Assembly (NCBI GenBank): GCA_037042915.1
Contig: CM073199.1
Coordinates: 1,054,001 to 1,118,000, forward strand
Source of the DNA: Auricularia sp. M13
Taxonomy: Eukaryota > Basidiomycota > Agaricomycetes > Auriculariales > Auriculariaceae
Length of the DNA: 64,000 nt
Direction of reading: 5' to 3'
Positions 1 to 12,629 of this stretch are shown here, piece by piece. The notes under the pieces were generated by a model, which was not told where the DNA came from, did no database searches, and was given only the letters and a program-made list of their open reading frames with translations. Both the position numbers and the translations under genes were made by a program. The stretch's first letter is position 1, and each line of letters starts with the position of its first letter.

Positions 1-1786
1 GCAGTCAGTGCAAGCTGACCGGTCATCAGTGTGAGTACTCCAAGGATGCGCAGCCCGTCCCTGGCTTGGTGTCCGTCTTGATGCAAGGGTGAGAAACCTC
101 GCAGCCTTGTTCTCCCCGGCACAATTACTGACCATCTTCAGCGGCAAAACGCTCCCTGAGCTGACAGCACGCATGCGCGGACTCTTGCAAGAGTTCGAGG
201 CTGCGTTAGCCAATTCGACGATCCAAACTAAAGGTACGTCGTGCTTGGCTTTGAAGGGGCCCAATCGCTGAACATTCGCAGACGACAAGGCCCCCATCTC
301 CACGTCTTTCGTCATTACCGCGGACGGCTACTTTGCCGGGCCATCCGCGATAGCGTCGTACACGCAGGACGAGTCGACAGCCATGAACATCGATATTCTG
401 TCTCCGGGTGGCTACGACGCGCCGCAGGTCGCCCTCGACCCCTCGTACGCCGAGCTCCTCGACCCGGATCAGATGGCCACGGCCATCAACTGGTACTGCG
501 ACAAGGTCGTGCACGAGTTCAGGTTCGCCACGCCGGCCGTACTTGAACGACTTTGCCGTCGCGACCCCCAGTCCCCACTGCTCCTCTTCGCTTGTGCTGT
601 CAGCTTTTTGCACTTTCCAAACACAGGGAGCAAGAGCATCGCCGAAGTCTACTTCGATTTGGCGCAGCATGTTTCTAGGCAGCGCGAGTCCCTCGGTGTC
701 AAGGCCGATATCGACGCTCTCGAGGCGATGCTACTGCAGGCGCAGTACTTGTTCACGACGCGCGGAGACGCCGAGAAGGTGTGGCGCCTTGCTGGAGATT
801 GCGTGCGACTCGCTGTATCTCTGGGCCTTCACCGGGAGTCCCGCCGCAGTGCGCTCGGTGTGGCGGACGTCAACCGGCGCAGGTGGGCCCTCCACAACAG
901 CGTTCTCCTTGATCGGTGAGTTTGAGCCGTCTCGTCTCACTTGAGAATATGAGCTAAATGAGATTTCAGGTGGACATCGTTCCTCTCTGGTCGCCCGTGC
1001 TCGCTTCGAAACTGCGACTTCAATACCGCGCTGCCCGACGTCTTGCCCGGCGACAACGACAAGTACGTCGTCCACTGCGAGGTTTTCAAGTTCATTCGGA
1101 TTCTGGGCGACGTCATGGCCGAGACGTCGTCCATCTTCGTTATGTCGCACCAGCAGGCGATGGGCTTCAACGATCGCATCTGCAGTTTCCTGAAGGGCTT
1201 GTCCGACGCCGCCACCACCACGTCCAGCAACTTCAACAAGGTCAATCTCTATCTTATGGGGCAGCATGCTCGGGCTATGCTGCACAAGCCGCGCATACAC
1301 CTATACGATGGATGTGAGGCCGTGCAGAACGAGGAGACGGAGGTCGACGCGGACGACGAGACGGAGCAGATCAATATGATCTGCGATGCCGCTAAGTCGG
1401 TGATTGTTGAGGCCGGTAACGTACCCACCACCGACCTCGAGGGGCGCCTGCCATGGGCACCTCATCTTATCGAGACGGCAGCGCGGCTGCTGGTGAAGCA
1501 CGACGCGGAGACGGCGACGCACCTGCTGCCTAGCGCCGCCCACGCATTATCCTTTTGGAAGGATGACGTCGCCGCCGCCAGAGAGCGGGAGACCGTCGCT
1601 AAGCTCATGCAGCGAGTTGGATGCGTCGTGCCCAAGCTCCAGCCGCCCCCAACACCCGCCGTTCCCGAAATGAGGCTCGCGGGGCTTCTCGTAATCGAGG
1701 ACGACGACGCGGGCTTCATGCGGCACGGCTTCTTCGAAGCGCCCGAGCCAATGCCCAGCGTCGATCCCACCTTGTTGCTCAGATGA
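1..1786 (+). CDS. Zn(II)2Cys6 transcription factor with fungal-specific TF domain (5' truncated by window)
   Basis: The window opens inside the zinc cluster: the first codons read SQCKLTGHQCEYSK, the last cysteines of a Zn2Cys6 binuclear cluster (Cys-x2-Cys-x6-Cys, the first Cys cut by the edge). Four exons are seen, joined by introns at about 89-141, 235-283 and 916-969, all GT-AG and about 50 nt. The large middle exon carries the fungal-specific transcription factor (middle homology) region, with the typical sequence around AGDCVRLAVSLGLHRES followed by a basic RRRWAL segment. The C-terminus is acidic around EDDDAGFM and ends at the stop near 1786. It should be a nuclear DNA-binding regulator; its target pathway cannot be told from sequence. 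The true start lies outside the window. Family assignment is firm, exact exon ends less so. Confidence 0.85.
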
Positions 1787-2648
1787 GCAACCATTCGGTG
1801 GACTTGATACCTTCCGCCACCGCCCACTTCCTGTTTGGACATAGACTCGCCCCCGCTTTCTGTTCTTCGAGCTAATCGCTAATATTGTCGTGCGTTCTGT
1901 AGTTCTCCTCCCACGCTCTCCATCCCCCGCTCTTCCGCACCCCCTCCCCCCTCGATGTGACCCAAACTCGTGCTCTCCCCGCTCACCCCCTTCAACCCGC
2001 TTTGTCCGTCTCCCCGCTTTGTGTACCACCACCGCATCCTCAGTGCAGCCCATGGACAATGGCCTTCGTGTGCCAGGCCAGGGGTTGCCTCGAGGCGTTA
2101 CCCCTCCTCTTTCGTCGCTGTGCTCTCCCTTGCTGTAACGACCTGTCCGCTGTCTCGTCCGTCTCGCTGCCCCCGCTTTGGTAGATAGCTTTCCGCTTCG
2201 AATCATCACCGTTTGCTGCCGCCGTGCAACGTGCACGGCGCCGGCTGCTCTTGCGCTGCTCCAGAACATCTTGCGTGCCCGTGCGAGTCCGCGGAAATGA
2301 AGGAATGAAACAGCCGCGTCGAGGAAATGTGCTTCGCGGCAGGACTCCTCTAGTCACGATCGAGTCAGCGGTCCCTGGCCTCCAGATTGCACGAGACGCA
2401 AATCCTCTTCAAATGCCAAACTGCAATCTGGCGTGACAGCAACAGTGAAAAACAACGCAACGCAAGGGTCCAAATATATATTGGGAGTCGAAGGAAAATA
2501 AAAGCACACAGATAACGGGTCCGAGGAGCCCGTTCCACGAAGGTGAAAGTCCAAACCAAACATCCCTGCGTCGAGGAGTCAGTTTGGCCGCGGCACGAGA
2601 GGCGCGCACGCACCCTCATAAAAGTTTGCGTTCATGATTATCATGAGT
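1787..2648. other. Convergent 3' intergenic region
   Basis: This stretch separates the 3' ends of the Zn2Cys6 factor and the minus-strand GDSL gene. It contains pyrimidine-rich sequence (1880-2010) and AT-rich patches near 2465-2505, including an AATAAA-like string. No open frame here has conserved features, so I call no gene. Confidence 0.6.
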
Positions 2649-4723
2649 TCATGCGACAAGGGCGCGCGTCTGGATCCTGTCGTCTTCTTGAAGACACCGG
2701 ATGAGGGGCTTATCCGTCCACGCGAAGGATTCCGCGCGGTCAACAGTGCCCAGTGGCAGGCGGTTCCACAGCGCCGCGGCAGTGCGGCCATGCAGGATCT
2801 CGCTCGGGTGGAAGCAGTCCGCATCGCTCAGAGCTGTATGCATCGGCGTCAGATAAGCAGCCAGCAGTCGTGGGAACGTCCTCGCACCTTCAATTGGGTA
2901 CGACGACAGCGGGATCGCAGCGGGCTGGTACACGGCGGCGCTGTAAGTCGGACAAGTTAGCATACCCGCAGAGACGCTGGCGAGAGGCCATACAAGGTCT
3001 TGTAGTTCGCGCGCTGGTAGTCCTTGACGATCTTGACCAGGCGTGCATCTACACACAGAAGTCGGCCTGTGCTCTTGTAAATAGCAAACAGCACTAACTG
3101 TACTGATCCGCAAGGGAATCCATGAGCGTGCGAGTCGCGTTACCAATGGCACCTCCCACAAGGGCACACTGTAACGTCGTGTTAACGGTGGCCAGCGTGA
3201 ATTTATAGCGACGCACTGTGCACTCGAGATTCAGATGGGGCAGGCCAGGCGTAAGCTTCGAGCTGCTCAACATCAGCCGGTGTCAGCAGCGGAGAGCGTT
3301 CGTAGTACAAACCAGTACGGCTGGTCGAGCGTCAACTATGTGGCACGGAGCGTTGTGAGCACATCCTCATTCACGCCACAAGCCAGCTTGCACTCACGCC
3401 GTAGATTTGTGAAACGGGAATGACGCCGACGACATTGACGAGCACATTCGCTGTCGAGTCGCCCTCAGCCATCAGCCACCGAAGGCCGCGGACGTTGAGG
3501 AAGGCAGGAACGCACGGATGTTCTTGCGCACGTATTCGAGCGCGTCCCGCACGTCCTCCTCGAAGTTATCCGCCGCGGTAGACGTCAGCGCTAGCGAAGC
3601 ATAAGCGCTTAGCACTGAGCAAACCTGCTTCAGCATAACGGCGCCGACGACGCACCTCCGATGCACATCTGGCAAATGTCATTGCTCCCTTAGCAGCGTC
3701 AGCTCCCTTCTCCCATTCAGCGGAGGAGCACAACAAACACGCACCGATTTGGAAGTTCATGTACTTCAACGCTGTGTCGGGTATGCCGGCCGCTCTGACT
3801 TGCGGGACGAGATAGTCTGGAATGCATGTTGTGTGAGGGTGACTGGCACGGGTAGGATAAGGTCGCCGTACCTCTGGCTTCGTGCAGAAGATTGGACGCG
3901 AGCGCGCCCGTCTGCGCGGCGTTGAACCCGTCGACTTGCGAGTCCCAGCCGAAAGGACCAATTGGGCAGAGTATACCTACGGCAAACAAACAAGCAAGAC
4001 GCATACATTATGAGCCAAAAAGGTTCCTCTGATTCTGACTGAGGCAAGACGCACCGAAGCAGAGTTCGATGCCGTGGACGCCCTGGCTCGTGCCCAAAAG
4101 AGCTTTCGACCGGTAATACTTGATGAACTAAAGGCGGCGACCCTCCAAGTCAACAAAGGAAAAAGATAGGGCGTGGTAGGAGCAAAGGAACGCACGTTGG
4201 GGATGGTCATTGCGCCCGGGTCACCGCCAGTCGCGTAGCTGACGCCGCGCCACTCAGCCAGGCTCTCCAGAACATTGGGTTGAAGGCCCTGCGGCGTCGA
4301 TGAGCTCGGCAACACATGCAGCACGTAATAACGACTACACGCCTTTGCCAGGGCACCGGCCGTGATGCTGTCGCCGAGGGCCATGACGACTTCGAACCTG
4401 CGCCGCGCGGGAAGCAAAAAGTCAGACATTTCATTCTCGATGACCAGAACGTGAACGTAAACGCAACGTACTCGTCAGGCCGTACATCCTACGCCACAAC
4501 GCACGCAAGTTAGCAAATAAACAAAGCAAATGCACAAAGAGCCTGAGCGACGTACATGCACCGAGCGCGTCTTGAGCGCGCGCTTCGCAAGCCGCGGGCA
4601 CTGCGCGATGTCCGTGACGTACGTGCCCGTGACGTTCTGCGTCTGCCGCGCGACATGGCCCGTGGGGAACGCCTCGGCGAGCGCGAGCGCAGAGAGGAGA
4701 ACGCCTGCGAGGTGGCCGAACAT
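2649..4723 (-). CDS. Secreted GDSL (SGNH) esterase/lipase, phospholipase B1-like
   Basis: A multi-exon gene. It starts at ATG 4723 with a hydrophobic signal peptide (MFGHLAGVLLSALALAEAFP). Block I is present as VMALGDSITAGALAK, with the nucleophile Ser in GDSI. Block III is rebuilt as QIGSNDICQMC across an intron near 3745-3690. Block V is DADCFHPS with the catalytic Asp/His. The second exon is only 17 nt (4488-4472) and lies between two introns; joining it gives RPDEFEVVMALGDS, which matches the paralogue at 47.07-48.94 kb. The family hydrolyses ester bonds of lipids or acylated polysaccharides; a secreted role is inferred from the signal peptide. It ends KPLIRCLQEDDRI..., like the paralogue. 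All catalytic blocks are present, so it is probably active. Substrate is unknown. Confidence 0.88.
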
Positions 4724-7700
4724 GACGCAGCGGCGGGGGGCGGGGGCGGGGGCGGGGGGCAAGGGGAGGCATCACCGCGCTGCGTCGGGCCAGGAACTTT
4801 TAACCAGCAACGGTCAGCGTGAACCTGTGCCCGTTGCAACTTGCTGAGTGGCCTGACTCTGCGGTCACGGGCACATGATCATCGCGCCGCGCGTGTTCCT
4901 GATCGCTGTGTCGCGTCTTGCGTGCGAGTGCGCAGCGGCGCGGGTACATATGCACTTGACGCGCTTGGGATCGTCGTGTGCGCATTGAAGGCGTCGAGTC
5001 TCGCCCCCCGCGAATGTGCCCCGCACTGCTGTGCGCGGGGTTGATCGCGCGGCGCGACAACCGCATCCCAGTCAGGCAAAGGATGCCCATCGTGATAGAT
5101 GCCTGCCTGATCGAACCTGCCATGCGACCTGACTGACGCGATCATGAGAGAGCATGCATGATGAGCCATCGCCCAGTCCGACGTCGTCGTTGCGATTCTG
5201 GCAGAGGCTGAGGTATACTGTGAACCGGGGCTTGCTGTTGCGCAGACGAACGACGACCCGACCGAGAGTGACGAGGGTATTAAGTAGTTGCATGTTCTTT
5301 CTCTGTCTCAAGATCAGGACCGTCCACGCGCAGGGTTTGAGCACCCACAAGGCTACAGATCAACTGCACAATGCTCTGGCGTTATTCGTTGCTCCCTGCT
5401 GTAATTTGCCGGAGGTCCGCGCCCAAGGCAAAGCAAACCCCGCCTGAATGTGTCCGTATGCCTCATTCCTACTCCACAAAACAGCATTAGATGGCGTCCA
5501 TGCGCAAAGAGTCATGCGAACGAACGCACCCAGTTTCAGTCTTCCTGCCTGGCGCGGCTTCACCACGCCGCATTGTAACTTCAGCTTTGCGTGTGGTAGA
5601 AGCCTGGCGGCAGTTGCGTATACTATGTTCACTGACGAAAGCCAACATCCAACGATAGTTGACGATCTTGCCTAAGGGCCGAGTGGGAGGTCGAACGCAG
5701 TCCGGATGAAGAGACTTGGTTGCGCATTTCGCCTGCATGACGGCTGGTGGAGGTGGAGTCGCGAAGGTCGATTGAAGGACTCATGGATGACCTGGCGAGT
5801 GTTAGTCCAACTCCTGCGCAAAGCGATATGGAGCTGCCCGGCGTACTTCTGGTAGCGTTGCGAGTGTACGACGGGTATCAAGTACAGAGCGGCGAATTTG
5901 GGGACGTCTCGTCGGGGTGGCAGCACAGAACACAGGAAGATACTGTCCGACGACGGGATAGCCTCTTCATGCTTCGTGTCCAGGCCCAGGGGCTGACGTG
6001 CAGTCGAGGAGTGACGAACAGAAGTTCGTCTGAGGTTCGCGGGCCTAAGTAGCCGTTTTATGCACCTGATTGGAAGGGCCTGACCTTGCTTGCGAAGTGC
6101 GCGTACACAAGTCCTGGAATCGACGGGAAAGCTGCGAAAAATGTTATCACGCGTTTCGTGGGAGCGTTCGACAAACAGACGCACCAGCGTCCAACTGAAT
6201 GCATGCTGCGCCCAAAACTTCCACCAGTCTGTCGCTCGCCGTCGTATGGTGAAGTCCGACGGCGTCGTATGTAGGCCAGAAGAGCTGTTGGTTGTAGAAG
6301 TAGCGGTGGTAATAGCGCGCTGGTTGCGTATCGCATTTATTTTGACAGCAAAAACATGTTCTTTGTTCTGTGAAGGAAGGAGTCGGCCAGGCAAAGTTAC
6401 ATCGCTAAACTGTGGACATGACCTACAGTAGCGTGCGTCAGTTGCAGCTCGAAAGCGACGTAAGCTGAAAGTAGCACTCACCCGGAGGGTACAATACATA
6501 AGTCAGGTATGCCAGAACCAAGAAACTCGACACGGAAAATATTGCATGAGGACCGAAGCTCGAGTGCCCCCAATTTGCAATGGCCTCATTCATACTGTTG
6601 CAATGGCCTCATTCATACTGTAGTCGTCGTCCAGACCGTCGCGAGTCGTGACTGCCACTGCCAATCCTCCGAAGTATTGTAAGGCTGAAGAAGTGTCGGC
6701 GAACGTTGTAGCCCTTTGCAGGTGGGCGTGGGCAGCCCGATGAATTCTTGGTCGTGTGGGCGAAGATTGGACGTAGTGTCGGTCGCCGCCAGATGTTGCG
6801 AGACCAAGTTCATTTATTCATAGACTCGTATCTGTTTTCAGATGAGCAGCCCGATGGATTCTTGCTCGGCATGAGGTCAAGACTGGTTGTCCCGCCGGTC
6901 GCCGCCAGATGGGGTGGACGAGAGGCGCGTGAGAAAGACGCAATGCACTGCAGAAATCCGACGGATTGTACGTCAATACTGTACCAGTTCGACGCCGTCC
7001 TCGCAAGTCGCAACTGAGGCAGCACTGCACCCAGTGTCGCAGGTAGAACAACCCGGTGTGACCGATTTCCAGGTTGACTGGAAGAGAGCCTGACGAAAGT
7101 ACCGTATTCATCGTTCAGGCCCGACCGAATGAACCCGTTATTTGCGTAACGGGAAAAGAAAAACTGAACTGAAGGGCAGGCTGTCAGCCCGCAGACAGCC
7201 TCGCAATGATACAGTAACACCTACGCAATGCACCAGGCCGCGTGGTCGTAGTCGGGAATGCAGAAGATGGGACTGAGCACAACTGGCAGTCAAGCCAACC
7301 TTGACACTTTCGCTGTTCTGATTCAGAGAGGGCTATCGTCGCCCGCCGGCCGGTAGACGCAGTCGACACCGTGACGGTCGCAAGCCAGGCGAAAGTGACG
7401 TCCGCGGAGATTCCACGCACTGAATAGCCTGGAACACGCGGGAGTTGTTCGCGAGCAATCGGAGCTGGAGCGAGGAGGCGCATATATCGGTGCGGATACG
7501 AATAGGTACGGGGGCCAAAATCGTCGGGAGGCCCAGTGATATTGGGGTATGTACGATAAAGACGACAACGACAGAGATATCAGGGAGACTGGAGCGGCGG
7601 CAGCAACGGACTGAGATAGAGGTAGAGAGGGACAGAGAAGAGAGAGAGAGAGAAACTGGAGGCGTTAAGTTACAGTAGACGTACATGGGCACCTACGAGT

Positions 7701-7803
7701 ATGTAGTAGCATTGCGGATGATCCTGAGCGTGTGGCGCGCTTCGAGCGAAATGGCGTCGTACGGGCCGGCCGCGGGGTTGGGCACCGCTTGGAGGCCGGC
7801 GAG
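4724..7803. other. Long stretch without a recognisable gene
   Basis: About 3 kb between the divergent 5' end of the GDSL gene and the 3' end of the first HMG-box gene. The 5' side (4735-4760) has a G-run rich promoter segment of the GDSL gene. Open frames occur on both strands, such as a minus-strand frame at 5672-6499 rich in Trp/Phe/Arg, but none shows a domain, signal peptide or coding-like third-position bias I can defend. It holds a perfect tandem 23-bp repeat (6577-6622) and a diverged direct repeat (about 6728-6808 and 6842-6922). A GA-rich simple repeat lies at 7611-7660. Confidence 0.5.
6577..6622. repeat. Two-copy 23-bp tandem repeat
   Basis: Two adjacent 23-base units starting GCAATGGCCTCATTC are identical except for the last base (6577-6599 and 6600-6622). 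This is a recent local duplication in a gene-free stretch. Confidence 0.85.
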
Positions 7804-8442
7804 TCAGTCGTCGTCCACCTCGTCCTCCTCGCCGCCGCTCTCGCTCTTGGCCTTTGCCTTTTTGGCTTTTGCGGCGGGTTTCTGGGTGGACCGTCAGCTA
7901 AAGTTGGTCGCGCATAAGAGACAGACAGCAAGCAGCAGAACGAACCTTCTTTCCGAGCCCAGCGTCAGCCCTGTCCTTCTCGGCGCGCAGCTTGTCCTCC
8001 TCGGCCTGCTCCACATACGGCTGGCGACGGCGGATTACGCGTCAGGAACAGCACATATGCGTAAAGACGAAGGCTACGGACCTGCTTGTCCTCGTCACTC
8101 ATCTCCTTCCACTTTGCGCCCATGAGCTTCCCGATCTCGCCTGCGAACCGGGGCTTGAGCAAAAAGGGCGCAGAAACCGCGGGGAAAACTCACCAAAGGC
8201 CGCGCCTGGGTTCTCCTCCTTGATGCGCTCTCTCCAGTCCTTGACGAAGAACATGTACGCAGACAGCGCGCGTTTCGGGCCGCCCTCCTTCTTCTCCTTC
8301 TTGGGCTTGTCCGCCGGCGCCTTACGCTGCACAAAAACACGCGTCTTCAGCATTCACAGCCAGAAAAATGAAGCGAAAAAAAAAATTGGCTGCAAAGAGC
8401 AACACGCACCTTGGGCTTGTCATTAGTCGTGTCCTTGGGCAT
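7804..8442 (-). CDS. NHP6: HMG-box chromatin protein, NHP6/HMGB type (copy 1)
   Basis: The ATG at 8442 starts a very short first exon ([11 protein letters not shown], 33 nt). Downstream exons give a basic arm ([14 protein letters not shown]), one HMG box starting [19 protein letters not shown] and continuing through [20 protein letters not shown] to [10 protein letters not shown], then a Lys/Ala stretch and an acidic tail ending DEVDDD before the stop at 7804-7806. Five exons are joined by short GT-AG introns. This is the standard build of fungal NHP6-type proteins: a single box that bends DNA non-specifically and helps nucleosome remodelling (FACT) in the nucleus. A paralogue with the same orientation and first-exon design follows at 9.3-10.0 kb. 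Confidence 0.93.
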
Positions 8443-9342
8443 CTGCGAGAGCCAGAAGGAGAGCCAGTCAGCACGGCCGGCCAGAAAAAAATATGCGGGG
8501 GCACGCGACGCGCGTAGAGCGCGTCAAGACGCGTAAAATGCCGAAAGACTCACGGTTCCAGGCGCGTTTGGCGGGCGGGGTGAGGGCTGGCGTGGGTGGG
8601 GGGAGGAGGGCAAGGGAGCGGGCGGACCCTCAGTGAGAAAGGTTCCGCTCAAATAGTGGCCCAGCTCCCGCCCGCTGATCCCTGCCAGGACCTAAATTGC
8701 TCTGACTGAGCCCCGCGCTCAATCGCCCGTGCTTTTCCCCGTGATTATGACCCAGAATATATGCGCGCTAGCTTGAGGCGAGAAAAAATCATTGGGTTGG
8801 CTCGAGTCGCCGACGACGACGCGGCCATCCAGTGGTGTTTTTTTTCGACTGTCTACATAGCCCGAAGCTTGCAGTTGTATAGGCTAGGCTGGCCAGGACT
8901 GGCGCCCAGACGCAGGTTTCGAGTGTGTGTGGCCTGCATCCAGACAAGCAAGCTGTTTATCCAGGCCGGGCGGGATGACAGTCGAGAAGCAAGCGTACTG
9001 AATGGGCATGCCTGTCCAGCCGCTGAGCGCCCGCCCGGATACACTACGCTGCACAGCTGCAAGAGGAGACACGGAAACACAACCACAACATGTTTTCGTA
9101 GGGCTTTACAGATTAGTTTACTGGCACAGACAACACGGAACAGTGGAGGGAGAGACACGAGCCAAGATGGGGAGAGATATAGTACATGCGATGGCGCAGG
9201 ACGCCGCCTGGGCCGGGGTGCTGGATAGAGGGTGTACGTGCATAGATCCGCAGTGACACTGGGCATGGCGAGAGTCGGGGCGAACGAAGAGCGAAGAGCT
9301 GGCGGCCTGAGGGAAGCAAGGGGCGACGTCGGGGAGGGAAGT
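8443..9342. other. Spacer between tandem HMG-box genes
   Basis: Promoter region of HMG copy 1 plus downstream sequence of copy 2. G-rich strings near 8570-8640 lie just upstream of copy 1. I see no gene. Confidence 0.6.
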
Positions 9343-10024
9343 CTACTCCTCATCATCGTCGTCCGCGCTGGCCTCCTTCTACAGCAGCGAACCAACGTCA
9401 GCATGCAGCACAACGTAACAGTATAAACGGCAGCGCATACCTTGCCAGCCTTCTCCCGTGCGACGCGCGACTTGTCCTTGGCCGCCTTCTCATTGTACGG
9501 CTGCGTGCGTTCCCCAAACGCAATGAGCTCAGTAGACGGCACGCAAGGAGGGGAGGGCGTAGCGCATACATACCGACTTGTCGTCGTCGTCCATCTCCTT
9601 CCACTTTGCGCCGAGCAGCTTGCCCAGTTCGCCTGGACGTCACGTGATCAGCATCGAACCGCGCATCCCGCCTCCCTCAACGCCAGTGGAGGGAATGGTG
9701 GGCAGAAACCAGACGCTCACCAAAGCTCGCGCTGGGGTTCTCCTCCTTGATGCGCTCGCGCCAGTCCTGCACGAAGAACATGTACGCCGACAGCGCGCGC
9801 TTCGGGCCGCCGGCGCTCTTCTTGCCCTTCGCCGCGCGCGGCGCGCTCTCCGCCTTAGCGGCTGCCTTGCGCTGTACGTGTGCAGCAGGGAAGAAGGCGC
9901 GAGGTCAGCGTCGGAGACGGGACGGCGGAAACGGCGGGGTTGGGGAGATATCGGGTCTGGTTTGGGTGGATGGTGGGGAGGCGTCAAGACGGACCTTGGG
10001 CTTCGCACCGGTGTCCTTGGGCAT
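9343..10024 (-). CDS. NHP6: HMG-box chromatin protein, NHP6/HMGB type (copy 2)
   Basis: The ATG at 10024 opens a 30-nt first exon ([10 protein letters not shown]). The next exon gives an Ala/Lys-rich arm and the box start [19 protein letters not shown]. Later exons give [20 protein letters not shown], then [20 protein letters not shown], and a short acidic end ASADDDDEE before the TAG at 9343-9345. The box is nearly identical to copy 1, but the tail is shorter and the N-terminal arm differs. The same orientation and intron positions show tandem duplication. The role is the same by family: a nuclear, architectural DNA-bending protein. Divergence is concentrated in the tails, suggesting changed partners rather than changed DNA binding. 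Confidence 0.93.
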
Positions 10025-12629
10025 CTACAACAGCATCAGCACGCGCCCAAGCAGCATTCACACACAGCGGAGGGGCCCCCGCGCGCGGGAGCGCCGCCTT
10101 CACACCCAAAACGGCGCCCATCGCTGCTCATCGCCGCCGACGACGAGCAGCACCGCCGCAGCGCGCCCCTCGCGCGGGCATAGGGTCCAGGTAGCGGGAG
10201 AGCACGTACTGTCGGGTAGTTGGCGGGTGAGGCGGCTTGGGTGTGGCGGGCTGGGTGGGTGGGGTTGGGTGGGCAGGAAATACCGTACAGTGGGCACTGG
10301 GCCAGCACCAGCCCCACCCACTGAGCGTTTTTGGTGCCCATACGGAGCTTGCCGACGCCTCAACAAGCTCCGCTGCAATCTGCTGACCTCCGCATCCTGG
10401 CATGGCGGGTGATGGGGTCCGGATTGGTTCACTTCTGAATGCGAGTGGGCGAGGCGGGGCGCCGTAGTACTGCAGACCTGGAGCCCTTGAGCTCGAGCTT
10501 GGATGGCCCGTGCGTAGCCAAGACCCTCGATGACTCGCCCTTTTCCTCCGACCTGTGCTCCGAAGCTCGCACCGCACCTTCCGAATTTCGGCCCCAAACA
10601 TCGTGGCATGGCAGTACCGTAGCTGACTAGCTCGCTCCACCTTTGCGGTGGACCAGATGGCGGAAGACGTTTTCTGCTCGCTTAAGTAGTCCGTCGTCGC
10701 GACGTACTGCGCACCGGGATGCAGCTGGACGGTCGGACACACGCCACACGGGGCCTGGTCCAGGCTCGCGAGGCGACGCGTGCAGCATCATCCAGTACAA
10801 GCAAAATGTCTGTGCGCCATCTCGGAGGGGTCGGCCGCATCCATTCCCAAATCCCCATGTATCCACTGCCAGCTTCCAGCAATCTGACCAGACTCCTCTC
10901 CGCGCCCCTTCGAATTAACCGCTGCTGTCTTCTCACTCTGCACAGACGGTTCGCGAGCATTACAGTAATTGGCTGCCTCTGAATCCGTGGACCATCAGGC
11001 TTGTGTTCGCTTCCCACGTGTTTCCGCTCAGCACCTGGCCAACTGCTGCTGGCATGCAGGGTGCCAGGGTACGGTACGGTGCGGCTGTCCGACTCCGGAA
11101 TCGAACTTCGAAGGACTGCTGCTGCACGGCTTGTCGGTCGCGCACTGTACTGTACATAACAGACATCATCCACTGATCGTGATGATGTGCCCGACATGCG
11201 GAAAGGCAGCGCTGCCTGGTTCCTGAGGTGGAGAAGGATTAGGATGAACCGAGCTCCGATGTCCTTCCTTTTCGGTCCTGTTTGCGCTGCCAGTGCACTC
11301 CTGGTGTGGTTTTGTACCTTCCCAGCTGTTTGTCCTCGTCATCCCGGGTAGCCTCCCCATATGATAGACGCTTGCTTGATGATGGCGCTCGCATTTCGAG
11401 CGCTCTTCCAGGCTGGACTGCACCGTGCGCGAGTCCTGCCAGTGGTCTGGGCGTTCTCGACATACTATATGGAGCTTCAACGACGACACAAGATCCTCTA
11501 TACTACACGTTATCTTTTCGCTGGCTACTTATCTTCGAGTCTCCCTGAGGTCCAATCAAATCTCACGGTGACGTTAAGTGATACAGCAGACGCCAGGCCC
11601 AGCTTTCTTGGGGGATATCGCCGTCGCTTCCTTCTAGTTCAGGCTTTTGTCCCCCTGCAAATCGCGCTGCGGCAGACGGTCTGTGAGTGAAACAACTTCT
11701 TGCGCTTTCATGGCGGATCTCCCTGTGGCAGTCGTGGAGCGCGACTCTTTCTCTTAGGGCACGGCGTCAGCGCCTCGTCTTTTCGCACGTGATCTCCCAA
11801 GAGGTACTCGGCAGTTACTAGTAGGGCGAGTCTCTGCTCTCCGCAACATCGTATACCGGTCGAGCCGTGCGCGAATGCCCCTCGGACGCTCTATCCACAG
11901 ACGGGTCAATCCACTCACACCGTGACGTCTTGGCGAGGAGAACGACCGTGACTGGGGCGTCGCTTTGTCTTTACATGGCCTTGTGATTTCGGAGGACGAT
12001 TCGGCCTGAGGCCTGAAGACGCGTCCACAGACATCATCGAGACTCGCACTCCTGCCCTGTCTCTTAGAATATGCCACATAGAGAGTGCTGCCAGTACATA
12101 CGCCTTCCTGGATATTCGCTTCTGCTCCGCTCGTCTTGACGCGCGTTCTGCTGTTTTTGACATTGGCGGCCGTCAGTATCATGTATCAAACCTGTTATTA
12201 TGTACCCAAATGGGAACGGTAAGTTTTATTAGCTCATTTCTGTACATAATCCATGTTAATCATGTTCATCGTCTTCCTTCCGAATCCGCAGTTCGAATTC
12301 ATCAAGATCGGACATGAGGGAAATGCTGTTGGGACATTGGGACCGTTCCCTGGAAGTCTTGCAAGGATATTCTACTAATTTCTGGAGAGAACGACGCCTT
12401 TGAAGTCGTTCAGCTGGCCTTCGAGCTGTATGTACAATATGTTCGAGCTCCGCTGATGAGCGTGTCTGCTTCCGTCCACCACCCTGTGCAGTAATACGTA
12501 GGTGCCAGCGCGCATCATTCAAAATTCGAATGATCACGCCGTCGCCTTCCCAAACCTTTGATTTATTGGAGGTCTGAGGTCTGAAGTCGAGATTCTGCAG
12601 CTGCTAGTTTTGGCGGGACGATTCTGGCC
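10025..12629. other. Gene-free interval upstream of HMG copy 2 and the DUF1479 gene
   Basis: About 2.6 kb with scattered short open frames and no recognisable domain. The first 250 bases are G/C-rich promoter-like sequence for HMG copy 2. 12180-12300 is AT-rich. I checked both strands for splice-joined exons and found none I can support. Confidence 0.5.

Noticed and set aside
206-670. Minus-strand frame opposite the Zn2Cys6 factor, and similar long antisense frames at 13161-14321 and 25680-26289
   Set aside because: These are mirror frames of GC3-rich coding exons; the sense strands carry clear conserved domains.
4735-4760. G-rich tract as a G-quadruplex promoter
   Set aside because: Composition would allow it, but on short GC-rich promoter sequence alone I cannot separate it from chance.
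5672-6499. 275-codon minus-strand open frame
   Set aside because: Arg/Ser-rich with no domain, no third-position GC bias like the neighbouring genes and no supporting splice pattern.
7323-7568. Possible Zn2Cys6 fragment (CDRHGVDCVY on the minus strand)
   Set aside because: Only one Cys-x6-Cys pair is present; the Cys-x2-Cys pairs are missing and there is no following regulator domain.
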